A DNA stretch of 64,000 nucleotides, taken from contig JANSWO010000010.1 in assembly GCA_024743435.1 (NCBI GenBank), positions 62,001 through 126,000 of the forward strand, written 5' to 3'. The first letter of the stretch is position 1, and each line of letters starts with the position of its first letter. Origin of the DNA: Pseudomonadaceae bacterium. Lineage in GTDB: Bacteria; Pseudomonadota; Gammaproteobacteria; Pseudomonadales; Azotimanducaceae. The notes under the pieces are model-generated. The model did no database searches. It was given only the letters and a program-made list of their open reading frames with translations, and had not been told where the DNA came from. Position numbers and translations under genes: made by a program. This document shows, one piece after another, positions 25,001 through 34,275 of the stretch.

Positions 25001-27328
25001 GTGGCTATACGTATTGCCCTTTGCCTGCTGATCCTTCTCACTTGCGGTCGTTCTGAGGGCGCGGTCTTTCTACCGGACGCCGCCAGCAGAACCGGTTACG
25101 GGCCAACCCTTGAAGCATGGTCCGTATTTTGGACGGGCGCGTGCGCCGAGCGCATCGGATTCGAGCTTGGCTACACAGGGCACTCCGAAATCCAGAACAT
25201 GCTGCCTCGGGTGACCAGTTACGCGCGCGGAGCAGTACCCCATGTACTAAAGGCGTGCCCCAAGGCGGACGTTATCCACGTCAATGTCCCCGGCCGAAAG
25301 GATGGCCGGCCCGTGGTCTACCAGTTCGAAATGCATCGCAGTGCAGATTGGGCCGTGCAGGATGCCAGGTGGTACAAGGAACGCATCAACGACACGATCG
25401 CCGGCGGCTATCTGCCTGCGGATGCCGGTTATCACAAGGCGTTGGTTCGATTTCAGGACGGGCGGTTCGAGGCCATCTACGGCAAGCGGATGGAATCCCA
25501 CTTAGAGGGTGCAAACGTGAAGCGCCACATGCAGGAAGGTGCTTCGCCACAACGGGTCTCTCATCACACCATAGCTGGGTACTGGTACGAGCTGGGTAGC
25601 GAGCAACCGAACGGCCGGTGCCCGGTGAGCCGTGATGGTTACGCGCTGTGGGGATCATTCACCATGCTCATCAATCGCGGCAGCTCAGACGTGCGGATGC
25701 TGCGAACGTTCTGCGCCGAAGCTGGCGAGAAGGGCCATAGCGATCAGTTGTATTTGTCGACTCCAAGACCTTCCGGGTTTGAGCGGGACTGGGGAATCGA
25801 GTGGGTGAAATTCACGGACCCGCTGCACGAACAACTCGCGGCCATGGATCTGAACCCAGCGGACGATGCCCAGACGTTCGCGCGCACCCGCAAACCCCTG
25901 TTTGAGAGCGACAAACTCACGCTCTACCCCGGCAACGAAACCTGGTGCAGCAATCGACGCATCGACGCCTACTACACCGTCGCCAGCGAGGATCGCAATC
26001 AAGCTTTCGGCGGCAACTACGCAACTGCCATCGCCGAACGAGCAAGGCAGGTGGTGAACGAATATTGCGGCGATGCAATCACGGCGAGTGTTTCGAGCTA
26101 CCGTGAGGGAGACGACACACCCTGGGACAGCATGTCGTTTCAGTTCCGGCCCATTCAGGCATCTGCGTTCGGCAATGACGATGGCTACCTCGAGCTGCTC
26201 GGCCAAAATCTGAGCGAGCGCGCTAAGGCGCACCTTGCCTATCTGAACGCGAATCATCTGGGCCCGGCCTGCACCGATGCGCCCTTCTGCGAATTGCCAG
26301 GTGGCCGCTATCTCAATGCCATCTACCAAGGCCGCGGCGATCTGGTGCGGGAAATGGATCAGCTGGTGCGAGCCGAGATCAACGCAATGCTGAAAGGCCA
26401 GATGGCTCAGCTCAACATGACCGAAAACCCAATCACTCAAATGTTTTCCGGCATGATTGAGCAAGACGATGGTTTTATCGTCGGCGCAGCCAACAAGTAC
26501 ATGTACTCCTACGCCGCCTGGGGCACGCAGTGTTTCAAATCCGGCGCAAAGACCCGTACGTTCGTGCACACCACACCCCCTACGGAAACGATCAACTTCG
26601 ACGGCAGCACGGACTACGAGCCCGGGCAAACGTTTGAGGCGGACTACACGGTAAATCCGGAATTCTTTACGCTGCTGGAACGAATCGGCTCTCACTACGG
26701 CGCACCGGATAGCGATTCGCCTCTGCTCAACAAAGCTCAACGCCTGGTGCTGCAGGGACTCGTGCGGATGAAGGACGACTACGGTTGCAGCAGTCCGGAA
26801 GTCGCTCGCTTCGAGCGAAACCTCATCGCGCTGGCAGGCGATGATCTGGCAGGCAGAGCGTTGAGTGTTCTATCTGCACCACCGAGCAGCGCTTCCAAGC
26901 CTGCGGAGTTATCTGAACCACAACAGCAACCCAAGCCATCAACGCCCGCAGCGGCGCAGCCAGCGCCCGTTCAAACAACTCAGCCCTCACCTGCGCCGGC
27001 ACAGCCGACGCCAGCGCGGCCAGCGCCAGCAAGGCCGACACAAGCACAACCCATGGAGCCGACTCCAACGCAACAGCCAGCCTCAGCGAAACCCGCGTTA
27101 TCAACCGCCGAGCGCTACGCGCTGATGAACGCCGAAGTGAAGGCGCTCTCGGAGGCTTTTGTGGCAGAGATCAATGAAGCCAACACCGCGTTTCAAGCCC
27201 AGATGCAGGGCGCGAGTACTGATGCGGAACGGCTGGAGATGTTGCGCACGTTCAATACGGAAATGGCTGAGATGCGCACCGAGGTTGAACAGAAGACTCA
27301 GGCGATACGGGACAAATACAAGGATTGA
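25001..27328 (+). CDS. Unknown exported protein with Pro/Ala-rich linker and C-terminal coiled coil
   Basis: 775 residues from GTG 25001. It begins with a signal peptide (IALCLLILLTCGRSEGAVF); LLTC is only a weak lipobox. Two N-terminal stretches look alike in pattern (GAVPHVLKACPKADVIHVNV and AERARQVVNEYCGDAITASV), suggesting duplicated modules. Paired cysteines occur throughout. Residues about 630-700 are a Pro/Ala/Gln-rich linker, followed by a charged helical tail likely to form a coiled coil (EMRTEVEQKTQAIRDKYKD). No family recognised. It lies between the AbiE and HigBA loci, so it is either cargo of the island or a resident gene. Confidence 0.75.
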   Translation: MAIRIALCLLILLTCGRSEGAVFLPDAASRTGYGPTLEAWSVFWTGACAERIGFELGYTGHSEIQNMLPRVTSYARGAVPHVLKACPKADVIHVNVPGRKDGRPVVYQFEMHRSADWAVQDARWYKERINDTIAGGYLPADAGYHKALVRFQDGRFEAIYGKRMESHLEGANVKRHMQEGASPQRVSHHTIAGYWYELGSEQPNGRCPVSRDGYALWGSFTMLINRGSSDVRMLRTFCAEAGEKGHSDQLYLSTPRPSGFERDWGIEWVKFTDPLHEQLAAMDLNPADDAQTFARTRKPLFESDKLTLYPGNETWCSNRRIDAYYTVASEDRNQAFGGNYATAIAERARQVVNEYCGDAITASVSSYREGDDTPWDSMSFQFRPIQASAFGNDDGYLELLGQNLSERAKAHLAYLNANHLGPACTDAPFCELPGGRYLNAIYQGRGDLVREMDQLVRAEINAMLKGQMAQLNMTENPITQMFSGMIEQDDGFIVGAANKYMYSYAAWGTQCFKSGAKTRTFVHTTPPTETINFDGSTDYEPGQTFEADYTVNPEFFTLLERIGSHYGAPDSDSPLLNKAQRLVLQGLVRMKDDYGCSSPEVARFERNLIALAGDDLAGRALSVLSAPPSSASKPAELSEPQQQPKPSTPAAAQPAPVQTTQPSPAPAQPTPARPAPARPTQAQPMEPTPTQQPASAKPALSTAERYALMNAEVKALSEAFVAEINEANTAFQAQMQGASTDAERLEMLRTFNTEMAEMRTEVEQKTQAIRDKYKD

Positions 27329-27409
27329 TCTGCGGCGCTCGTTCATTCCCTACAACAAGTAGGGATATCGGCCATTGTTACCATTTCGGGAACATGCTAA
27401 CTTTTCTTC

Positions 27410-27703
27410 ATGAGGATCATCGCCAGAAAGACCCTACGAGATTTCTGGCGGCGATACCCGGATGCAGAGCAGCCGCTTAAGGCCTGGTTTGCGGAAGCTC
27501 AAGCGGCAACATGGCAGACTCCGCAAACGATCAAGCAGCGATATCGCCACGCGAGTTTCCTTGCTGACAACCGCGTGATCTTCAATATTGCAGGCAACAA
27601 GTATCGGCTCATCGTTCACATGAACTACAAATTTCAGATCGCCTACATTAAGTTCATCGGCACCCATGCCGAGTACGACAGGGTTGACCCGGAGATCATC
27701 TAA
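27410..27703 (+). CDS. higB: HigB-type mRNA interferase toxin
   Basis: 97 residues matching HigB of the RelE superfamily: KTLRDFWRRYPDAEQPLKAW, RYRHASFLADNRVIFNI and KYRLIVHMNYKFQIAYIKFIGTH seen in part (IAYIKFIGTH) with the C-terminal EYDRVDPE. HigB cleaves mRNA on the ribosome. Toxin-first gene order is typical of hig loci. Its stop and the antitoxin start share one base (TAATG). Confidence 0.93.
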   Translation: MRIIARKTLRDFWRRYPDAEQPLKAWFAEAQAATWQTPQTIKQRYRHASFLADNRVIFNIAGNKYRLIVHMNYKFQIAYIKFIGTHAEYDRVDPEII

Positions 27704-28062
27704 TGAACATTCGCCCGATCAGAAGCAAGCGCGACTACAAGAATGCCATCGAGCGGATCAGTGAGCTGATGCATGCAGAGCCGAACAGCGATGAAGGAGA
27801 GGAACTCGACGTCCTTGCAACACTCATCGATGTATACGAAGCCAACCACTTCCCAATCGAAACGGCTGATGCTGTCGAAGCAATACGTTTCCGAATGGAG
27901 CAACAGGGCCTTGAGCGCCGAGACTTGGAACCCTTCCTCGGCTCGCGTCATCGCGTATCTGAAGTGCTCAACCGCAAGCGCGGTCTTTCTCTAAATATGA
28001 TTCGAAAGCTCAACAAAGGCCTGGGCATTCCTCTGAGCGTTCTCGTTGGCGCAGCGGCGTAG
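27703..28062 (+). CDS. higA: HigA-type antitoxin
   Basis: 119 residues with an N-terminal toxin-binding region (MNIRPIRSKRDYKNAIERIS) and an Xre-type helix-turn-helix (ERRDLEPFLGSRHRVSEVL, then RKRGLSLNMIRKLNKGLG). It neutralises HigB and represses the operon. The last 228 bases have a diverged copy at 9459-9686, about 18 kb upstream in the same orientation. Confidence 0.93.
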   Translation: MNIRPIRSKRDYKNAIERISELMHAEPNSDEGEELDVLATLIDVYEANHFPIETADAVEAIRFRMEQQGLERRDLEPFLGSRHRVSEVLNRKRGLSLNMIRKLNKGLGIPLSVLVGAAA

Positions 28063-28135
28063 AACCAACTAGTCGGGTATGCGAGGCTGATGCGGCTTAC
28101 CGAAACATGAGGCCAAGTTGGGCCAGGCGGAAGCG

Positions 28136-28259
28136 ATGGGAACAATCAAACCGCTGGGCGAGTACGTTCCAGCCGAGGGCGAGGAGCAGCTCAGCCCGGA
28201 TAACGAGACTAAGGGGCAGACGCTGACTACCGACGAGGTGCGGGCCGACTTTCGCCGCG
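28136..28259 (+). pseudogene. 5' fragment of a PhyH-type dioxygenase gene
   Basis: The first 41 codons (MGTIKPLGEYVPAEGEEQLS, ending VRADFRR) match the start of the intact gene at 31052 closely, including the ribosome-binding region. After the Arg-Arg codons the sequence switches to an unrelated antitoxin remnant. No catalytic residue of the family is present. Confidence 0.85.
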
Positions 28260-28406
28260 TACCTGCGCGTCTCTGCGAGAACGCTGGGGAACTGGGAGCA
28301 AGAGCGAGCAAAACCAAGTGCGCAGGCCGCCGCACTGATACTCATGGTTCGCAAATATCCGGACACGTTGATCAGGCTAAAGAATCCTGGTGAAGACGCC
28401 GCGTAG
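28260..28406 (+). pseudogene. 3' fragment of an Xre-family antitoxin/regulator
   Basis: In the frame from 28260 the sequence encodes YLRVSARTLGNWEQERAKPS, then AQAAALILMVRKYPDTL and a stop at 28404. This is the recognition helix and C-terminus of a small Xre-type antitoxin. It is fused in a different frame to the dioxygenase fragment, so neither is a functional gene. Confidence 0.75.
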
Positions 28407-28597
28407 GCTCCTTCGCGAGACGATGATTTGCGGAATGCGAGAGTCGCGGCGATCTCCCAACTGCGGCGTTAACTTCACCCGGACGATACCAGGGGCAAGT
28501 TCTCGCCGATACAAAAGACAGTTATGAGTGTGTTTATCGCTAACAAGGAGCGAAGCGCCGCCATTACAGCGGCGCTCCGAAACAAGCGCGTCGCGCG
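28407..28597. terminator. Gap with a probable katG terminator hairpin
   Basis: AGCGCCGC (28554-28561) and GCGGCGCT (28569-28576) form a perfect 8-bp stem over a 7-base loop, 21 bases beyond the katG stop on the minus strand. The bases after the stem on that strand (TCGCTCCTTG) are only weakly T-rich. Nothing else is recognised in this gap. Confidence 0.5.
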
Positions 28598-30865
28598 CTA
28601 GCGCAGATCGATACGATCGAGCTGCATCACTTTCACCCAGGCATTCACGAAGTCCTGAGCAAACCGCTCTTCTGCACCGTCAAAGGCGTAGACCTCGGCG
28701 ACGGCGCGCAGTTCTGCGTTCGCACCAAAGATCAGATCAACCGACGTGGCGGTGAACCTCTGCTCACCCGTTTCTCGATCGAGTCCAACGTATACACCCT
28801 CTTCGTCCGCCTTCTGCCAGCGCAGCGACATGTCGAGCAGGTTCAGGAAGAAGTCGTTGTTGAGCACACCGGGCTGATCCGTGAAGACGCCATGGTTGCC
28901 ATTGGTGTTCGCACCGAGCACGCGCAGGCCGCCGAGCAGGGCCGTCATCTCGGGGACAGTGAGGTCGAGCTGATCAGCGCGATCAACCAGCATCTCGGTG
29001 GGTGAACGGTAGCTCGCGTTGGCATCGAAGTAGTTACGGAACGCATCCGCTGTGGGTTCGAGCAGCGCGAACGACTTAACGTCGGTCTGCGCCTGGGTGG
29101 CATCGCCTCGGCCCGGAGCAAACGGCACGACGATATCCAGATCCGCGGCTTGCGCCGCCTGCTCGATACCAACCGCGCCGGCAAGAACAATCAGATCAGC
29201 TAAGGAGACCTGCACGTCTCGGCGAGCCGAGTCATTGAAGTCTGCCTGAATCTCTTTCAGCGTTGCCAGGGTCGCGGCAAGCGCCTCCGGATTGTTCACG
29301 GCCCAATCAGTCTGCGGCTGCAGCGCGATTCGCGCGCCATTGGCACCGCCGCGCATGTCGCCAGCACGGAAGCTTGATGCCGAGGCCCAGGCGGTGCGCA
29401 CGAGTTCAGCGACGGTGAGATCCGAGGCGGCGATCGCCTGCTTGAGCTTGCGAACGTCGCGATCACTGACGGCCTTGTAGTCGGGTGAGGCCACCGGATC
29501 CTGCCATATCAGCTCTTCAGCCGGCACCTCACTGCCAACGTAACGAGCGCGCGGGCCGAGGTCACGATGGGTGAGCTTGAACCACGCTTTGGCAAAAGCG
29601 AGCTGGTACTCATCCGGATTGGCGAGGAAGCGTTCGGCAATCGCTCGATAGTCGTCGTCAAATTTCAGCGCGAGGTCAGCGGTGGTCATAACCGGCGGAT
29701 TGAACTTGCCTTCGACGTGCGCGTCGGGCACTGACTTGTGCAGAGCCTCGTCGGCAGGTATCCACTGAATCGCGCCGTGCGGACTGCGCGATTCCACCCA
29801 CTCGATGTTGAGCAGATTCTGCAGGTAAAGAGTAGTCCACTGCGTGGGCGCCTGCGTCCAAGCACCTTCCAATCCGCTAGTCACGGTGTCTTCGGAGTGG
29901 CCTTTACCACAGGTGTTTTTCCAGCCGAGGCCCTGATCCTCGATATCCGCGCCAGCAGGCACGTCACCGACGCACTCTGAAGCCTTGTGAGCGCCGTGCA
30001 TCTTGCCGAAGGTGTGGCCGCCGGCGATCAGGGCGACGGTTTCCTCATCGTTCATGGCCATGCGTCCGAACGCGAGACGGATATTGCGCGCGGACCCAAC
30101 CGGATCCGGCTTGCCCATCGGGCCTTCTGGATTCACATAGATCAGGCCCATGTGGGTCGCACCAAGCGGGCGTTGAAGCTCTCCATCCACGTCTTGCCGA
30201 TCACTGGCCAACATGGCGACTTCAGGTCCCCAATAGACGAGATCAGGTTCCCAGTCATCAGCACGGCCACCCGCGAAACCATAGGTTTCAAAACCCATGT
30301 TTTCTAAAGCGACATTGCCCGCGAGAATCATGAGGTCGGCCCAGGACAGGCTGGCACCGTATTGCTGTTTGATCGGCCATAGCAGGCGTCGCGCCTTGTC
30401 GAGGTTACCGTTGTCCGGCCAGCTATTAAGCGGATCGAATCGCTGCTGGCCGCCATCAGCTCCGCCGCGGCCGTCGAGCGTGCGATAGGTACCGGCGCTG
30501 TGCCACGACATACGAATGAAGAAGGGGCCGTAGTTGCCGAAATCGGCCGGCCACCATGCCTGTGACGTCGTCAGAAGTTCGTTGATATCGGCTTTGACAG
30601 CAGCCAGGTCCAATTCGGCAAACGCTTCGGCATAGTCAAAGTCTTCGCCCAACGGATTTGAGCGCGGGTCTTGATCGCGTAGAGGGGCAAGATCCAACTG
30701 ATCTGGCCACCAGAACTGATTGCTCTTTGCTTGGCCTGGGGCTGTGGTCCCCATGCCAATGGCCCCTGCGGGTTTGCTGCTGCCATGGTTATCGGCCGCG
30801 GCAAGCGGCGCGAGCGCCAGTCCGAGCGCCGCAGCGGCTGCGGCTGTCCATTTTCTGAATTCCAT
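28598..30865 (-). CDS. katG: Catalase-peroxidase KatG with signal peptide (periplasmic)
   Basis: 755 residues from ATG 30865, preceded by GGGGAGAG. Residues 1-25 or so form a Sec signal ([20 protein letters not shown]), so unlike ordinary KatG this enzyme should work in the periplasm, as KatP does. Distal heme pocket [11 protein letters not shown] (Arg118, Trp121, His122), the VYWGPE and [12 protein letters not shown] segments that supply Tyr and Met of the Met-Tyr-Trp adduct, and the proximal His in [12 protein letters not shown] are all present, followed by the degenerate C-terminal half. It decomposes hydrogen peroxide. Divergent from the dioxygenase gene with 186 bases between. Confidence 0.96.
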   Translation of the reverse strand: MEFRKWTAAAAAALGLALAPLAAADNHGSSKPAGAIGMGTTAPGQAKSNQFWWPDQLDLAPLRDQDPRSNPLGEDFDYAEAFAELDLAAVKADINELLTTSQAWWPADFGNYGPFFIRMSWHSAGTYRTLDGRGGADGGQQRFDPLNSWPDNGNLDKARRLLWPIKQQYGASLSWADLMILAGNVALENMGFETYGFAGGRADDWEPDLVYWGPEVAMLASDRQDVDGELQRPLGATHMGLIYVNPEGPMGKPDPVGSARNIRLAFGRMAMNDEETVALIAGGHTFGKMHGAHKASECVGDVPAGADIEDQGLGWKNTCGKGHSEDTVTSGLEGAWTQAPTQWTTLYLQNLLNIEWVESRSPHGAIQWIPADEALHKSVPDAHVEGKFNPPVMTTADLALKFDDDYRAIAERFLANPDEYQLAFAKAWFKLTHRDLGPRARYVGSEVPAEELIWQDPVASPDYKAVSDRDVRKLKQAIAASDLTVAELVRTAWASASSFRAGDMRGGANGARIALQPQTDWAVNNPEALAATLATLKEIQADFNDSARRDVQVSLADLIVLAGAVGIEQAAQAADLDIVVPFAPGRGDATQAQTDVKSFALLEPTADAFRNYFDANASYRSPTEMLVDRADQLDLTVPEMTALLGGLRVLGANTNGNHGVFTDQPGVLNNDFFLNLLDMSLRWQKADEEGVYVGLDRETGEQRFTATSVDLIFGANAELRAVAEVYAFDGAEERFAQDFVNAWVKVMQLDRIDLR

Positions 30866-31051
30866 AAGACTCTCCCCCAACCGCTAAGGCTGGAACTTGT
30901 TTGTGCGATTCCAACTTAACAGTCTGTCGGAGATTCAGAAAATCGTTTGATTCTATAGAAACGATAGGAGCTACATATCGAGGTCAATGCCCCGGGCGCG
31001 ACGCTCCTGGCGTGGTTTACCATGTTCAAAGCCAACAGCCGGGAGGGAGCG

Positions 31052-31963
31052 ATGGGAACAATCAAACCGCTGGGCGAGTACGTGCCCGCCGACGGCGAGG
31101 TCCAGCTAAGCCCCGATGACGAGATTGACTGGCAGGCGCTGATTACCGACGAGGTGCGAGCCGACTTTCGCCGCGACGGCGTCGTGTTCCTGCCCAGCGC
31201 GCTCCACGCCGAATGGCTGAATCTGGTCGAGATGGCCTACCTTCAGGTGATGCGCAACACCGATACGATGGCGCGCTTCTTCAAGGGCCAACCCCAGGAG
31301 TTTCTGGAGTCTGTGCACAACTACCCGAACGTGCCGGAGATACGCCAGCTGCTTGCGGACTCCCCGATTGCAGACATGATCGGCTCGCTCATCAACTCGG
31401 AAAACGTCTGGTACTTCCTCGATGAGTTTTTCCTCAAGGAGGGCGGCAATCGTGGTCCGACGCCGTGGCACCAGGACCTGCCGTACTGGCCACTCGCGGG
31501 CGAGCAGTTTGCGTCGATGTGGATCACGCTGGATCCGCTGCCGAAGGATGAGTGTCTGGAATTCGTTCGCGGCTCGCACAGGCAAACGGTGTACGACGGG
31601 TTCCTGCCGAGCGACGTGAACAACAGCATGCGCAAGCCCTACTACGGCGGCGAGTTGCCTCAGCTACCGGACATCGACGCCAACCGTGATGAGTGGGACA
31701 TAGTCTCCTGGCCGATCGAGCCAGGTGACGTAATCCTATTGCATCCGGGTCTGCTGCACGGCGGCGGGCACACGGGGGCAGACACCCGGCGACGAACGCT
31801 GACGGTGCGCTGCTATGGCGACGACGTGGTTTACGCTCAGCGGCCGACGAACATGCCCTCCGCGCCACGACGCCCCGGGCTTGGACTGAAGCTGCGGCCG
31901 GGCGATCCACTGCGGCACAGCTCGATGCCCAGGCTAAGGCCCGCTTCTGACGCGCTGGATTGA
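31052..31963 (+). CDS. Phytanoyl-CoA dioxygenase (PhyH) family protein
   Basis: 303 residues from ATG 31052, preceded by GGGAGGGAG. The iron-binding triad of this 2-oxoglutarate-dependent family is visible: His140 and Asp142 in TPWHQDLPYW, and a distal His in HPGLLHGGGHT (His236 or His240), with the cosubstrate Arg in RRRTLTVR. These enzymes hydroxylate acyl-CoAs or small metabolites. It is the intact relative of the 28136-28259 fragment. Divergent from katG; a shared promoter region between 30866 and 31051 is likely, although no operator was identified. Confidence 0.9.
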   Translation: MGTIKPLGEYVPADGEVQLSPDDEIDWQALITDEVRADFRRDGVVFLPSALHAEWLNLVEMAYLQVMRNTDTMARFFKGQPQEFLESVHNYPNVPEIRQLLADSPIADMIGSLINSENVWYFLDEFFLKEGGNRGPTPWHQDLPYWPLAGEQFASMWITLDPLPKDECLEFVRGSHRQTVYDGFLPSDVNNSMRKPYYGGELPQLPDIDANRDEWDIVSWPIEPGDVILLHPGLLHGGGHTGADTRRRTLTVRCYGDDVVYAQRPTNMPSAPRRPGLGLKLRPGDPLRHSSMPRLRPASDALD

Positions 31964-31976
31964 GCAGAACCGGCGG

Positions 31977-32513
31977 TTACCGCCAGTACCATTGCGAGAA
32001 GGAAACGCCGGCCGTTGAACTAAGCCTCTTCTCCCGGCCGCGACTGAACCAGGCGAGTTCCCGGCTCGACTGTTCCGGGCTGCGCGCACAGCGGCAACTG
32101 ACGCCATCGAGTTCATCGTCGTAGGCTCGCTCGCCCACGGGCTGGCAGGCGGCATGGGGAACCCGGTCACCTCGCTCGTCCATTGGGTAGCTGGCTGGCA
32201 GTCCGGCAGCATGCAGGCCGTCCTTCGACACGGCGTCGCAAGCAACCTGCTCGGTGGGCATCTGGACGGCGACGAGGATCGGCGCGGCGTCTTCACGCAG
32301 GTCTTCCGGGCCGAAGGGCTGGCCCTCGAGAAACAGCGACAGATTCACTCGCGCGGTCGCGACATCAGCATTGAGGTACAGCACGTCGAATGCACCGGGC
32401 GGGTTCCAGCGGCCACCGGCAGCACGAGCATAGGTGGGGTCCAGCGGATCATCCCACGCTGGATCGGCGAGCCGGTACCAGGCGTCTTCAGGTGCGAGCG
32501 TGACGGTGAGCAT
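31977..32513 (-). CDS. RES-family toxin (NAD+ phosphorylase type), possibly degenerate
   Basis: 178 residues from ATG 32513. The N-terminal half fits the RES domain: WYRLADP, then GGRWNPPGAFDVLYLNADVA. The active-site Glu usually found after the tA stretch appears as Asn (ATARVNLSLF), and the Ser usually found in the DGIlypSA segment appears as Cys (DGVSCRCAR). RES toxins cleave NAD+ with phosphate; these changes may lower or abolish activity. It follows the Xre/MbcA-type antitoxin by 14 bases, the standard toxin-antitoxin order. Confidence 0.8.
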   Translation of the reverse strand: MLTVTLAPEDAWYRLADPAWDDPLDPTYARAAGGRWNPPGAFDVLYLNADVATARVNLSLFLEGQPFGPEDLREDAAPILVAVQMPTEQVACDAVSKDGLHAAGLPASYPMDERGDRVPHAACQPVGERAYDDELDGVSCRCARSPEQSSRELAWFSRGREKRLSSTAGVSFSQWYWR

Positions 32514-32527
32514 AACGATCGGTTCGA

Positions 32528-33007
32528 TCAGGCATGGATCGCGGCGACGTCGAACATCGCTCGGCACAGGTGCAGCGCTTCGGCGGTATCGTCGGCGAAG
32601 CACTCAATGAGATTGCGACCTCCCAGGGAAGGCGCTGGCCGCCGCACGACGGCCGGGATGCTTCCGGGTTTGAGGTAGTGGCTGAGCACTTCGGTGGCGC
32701 TGAGAAAATCGCCCACCTGACGCTGACGATCGCCGGGCACACCCTGGGCGAGCCACTTGGCCATTGCCTGGCGCGAGACACCGAACAGAATGGCCGCCTC
32801 GGATTGATTGAGATCCCAGGCAGCAAGCGCGGCGGCTAGCGATGTTTTGCCTCGGGCTTCGAGCATGGCGCTGAGAAAGTCGTCCACCCAGAGATCATCG
32901 CGCAGGTTGAGGAGTGCGTCAGCCGCGCCCTGCGGATCGTTCGTGAAGCCCTGGATCAGCCTCTTCTGGCTCGGCTGCGGTTCAAGCGGTTGTTCGGCGT
33001 CCGACAT
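32528..33007 (-). CDS. Xre/MbcA-type antitoxin of the RES toxin
   Basis: 159 residues. An Xre-like helix-turn-helix (LNQSEAAILFGVSRQAMAKW) is followed by a C-terminal region (AVVRRPAPSLGGRNLIECFA) matching the MbcA/ParS antitoxin domain, whose end plugs the toxin active site. It would repress the operon and neutralise the RES toxin. The acidic, proline-rich N-terminus is short. Confidence 0.85.
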   Translation of the reverse strand: MSDAEQPLEPQPSQKRLIQGFTNDPQGAADALLNLRDDLWVDDFLSAMLEARGKTSLAAALAAWDLNQSEAAILFGVSRQAMAKWLAQGVPGDRQRQVGDFLSATEVLSHYLKPGSIPAVVRRPAPSLGGRNLIECFADDTAEALHLCRAMFDVAAIHA

Positions 33008-33097
33008 GCGTTCGCTCCAGCAAGATCTCGAAGCAACCGTATGTCAACCGCTACCTTTTGTCAACCACCGTCTGTTGTCAACTGATACTCCTGCCGA

Positions 33098-34267
33098 CTA
33101 CACCCGAGGCTTCATCAGTATCGGTGTGTACACCCACAGAAAGAGGAGCCAGGCCGACATCCACGCCAGGGCTGCCACCTCAATGGCCAGCAGGTAGCCC
33201 GCCCCCGTCATCGGCGCGATCACCCGGACAGCAGCGGCCAGCGTGAGGAGCACGTAGGCAAACGCAGTGACTCTCGATGCGCTCAGTGGCCTGCCGGTGT
33301 GGCCGAGCGAGACTCGGCTGGTCACGGCGAGGATCATGGTCCCGATGACACCGACGCCGAAGGCGTGCAGCACCGACGACAGCGGTACCGAGCCATTGAA
33401 ACTGCAGATCGCTAGCAGGAAAAACCCGGCCGGGAGCCACGCATAGGCTACGTGCAGAACCAACAACAGGGGGTCCGATCGAACGGCAAAGCCGCGCCAG
33501 CGGGCAAGGCGCGCCGCGTGCAGAGCGGCGGTACCGAGCGCGGCTGCCGATGTCGCAAGGTGGCCGGGCGCTGCCACCGCAAGAACACCAGTGATTGCGG
33601 TCATTGGCGTAGTCAGCGTTTCGAGCAGCGCGCTGGAGACCGGTTGTCTGGTATCGCCACGAGCTCGCAGCCAGTTGCCGGTAAAGGCCGGCACAATGCG
33701 ACCCGAGATCACGGTGACCAGAACGATAAAGAGGTACAGCGCGGCGAGAACGCTCAGGCGATCCAGCCCTTGAACCAGCCCCGACGCTCCCGCGTGGTAA
33801 GCGCCATCGAGTATCGCAATCAGAGTGATCAAGACAACGATCGGATAGTTGCGCCGACTGCGTCCCACCACGATTTCCCGAGCAACGAGAAACACCAGCA
33901 GGACGGGAAACGACATGGCGAGAACCGCCGTGGGCAATGACGACCAACCGCTCACGGCGAGTGCGAGACGACCCGCAAACCAGAACGCGGCGAGGAGCAA
34001 CAGCATGCCTCCCCGCACCGGCGGTCGGCCCGTCCACTGGGCAACGGCCGTCAACAGAAAGCCAGCCGCGGCGGCGAGGGCGAAACCGAACAGCATCTCG
34101 TGGGCGTGCCACAGGGATGTCGGTGACACGGCAACGGGAAGCAACCCGGTTAGAGCAGCGGTCCAGAAAGCGATGCTGACGAGCGCGAGCAGCGCCAACC
34201 CAAGAAACATGGGCCGAAACGCAGCACTGAGCAGCGGATGGTTCAACGGCTTCACAGACCCGCGCAT
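33098..34267 (-). CDS. nnrS: NnrS-family membrane protein (nitric oxide response)
   Basis: 389 residues from ATG 34267; ATG 34315 would overlap the methyltransferase gene by 40 bases. NnrS marks are plain: HPLLSAAFRPMF, LWHAHEMLFGFALAAAAGFL and VAQWTGRPPVRGG, within about twelve membrane helices. NnrS proteins bind heme and copper and help cells cope with nitrosative stress or denitrification. No nor or nir genes and no clear NnrR/FNR box are visible nearby. The methyltransferase gene ends nine bases upstream, so the two may share a transcript. Confidence 0.9.
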   Translation of the reverse strand: MRGSVKPLNHPLLSAAFRPMFLGLALLALVSIAFWTAALTGLLPVAVSPTSLWHAHEMLFGFALAAAAGFLLTAVAQWTGRPPVRGGMLLLLAAFWFAGRLALAVSGWSSLPTAVLAMSFPVLLVFLVAREIVVGRSRRNYPIVVLITLIAILDGAYHAGASGLVQGLDRLSVLAALYLFIVLVTVISGRIVPAFTGNWLRARGDTRQPVSSALLETLTTPMTAITGVLAVAAPGHLATSAAALGTAALHAARLARWRGFAVRSDPLLLVLHVAYAWLPAGFFLLAICSFNGSVPLSSVLHAFGVGVIGTMILAVTSRVSLGHTGRPLSASRVTAFAYVLLTLAAAVRVIAPMTGAGYLLAIEVAALAWMSAWLLFLWVYTPILMKPRV

Positions 34268-34275
34268 CTCGCTCG

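Noticed and set aside
25685-26740. Long antisense open frame opposite the exported protein
   Set aside because: No family content; codon bias belongs to the plus-strand gene.
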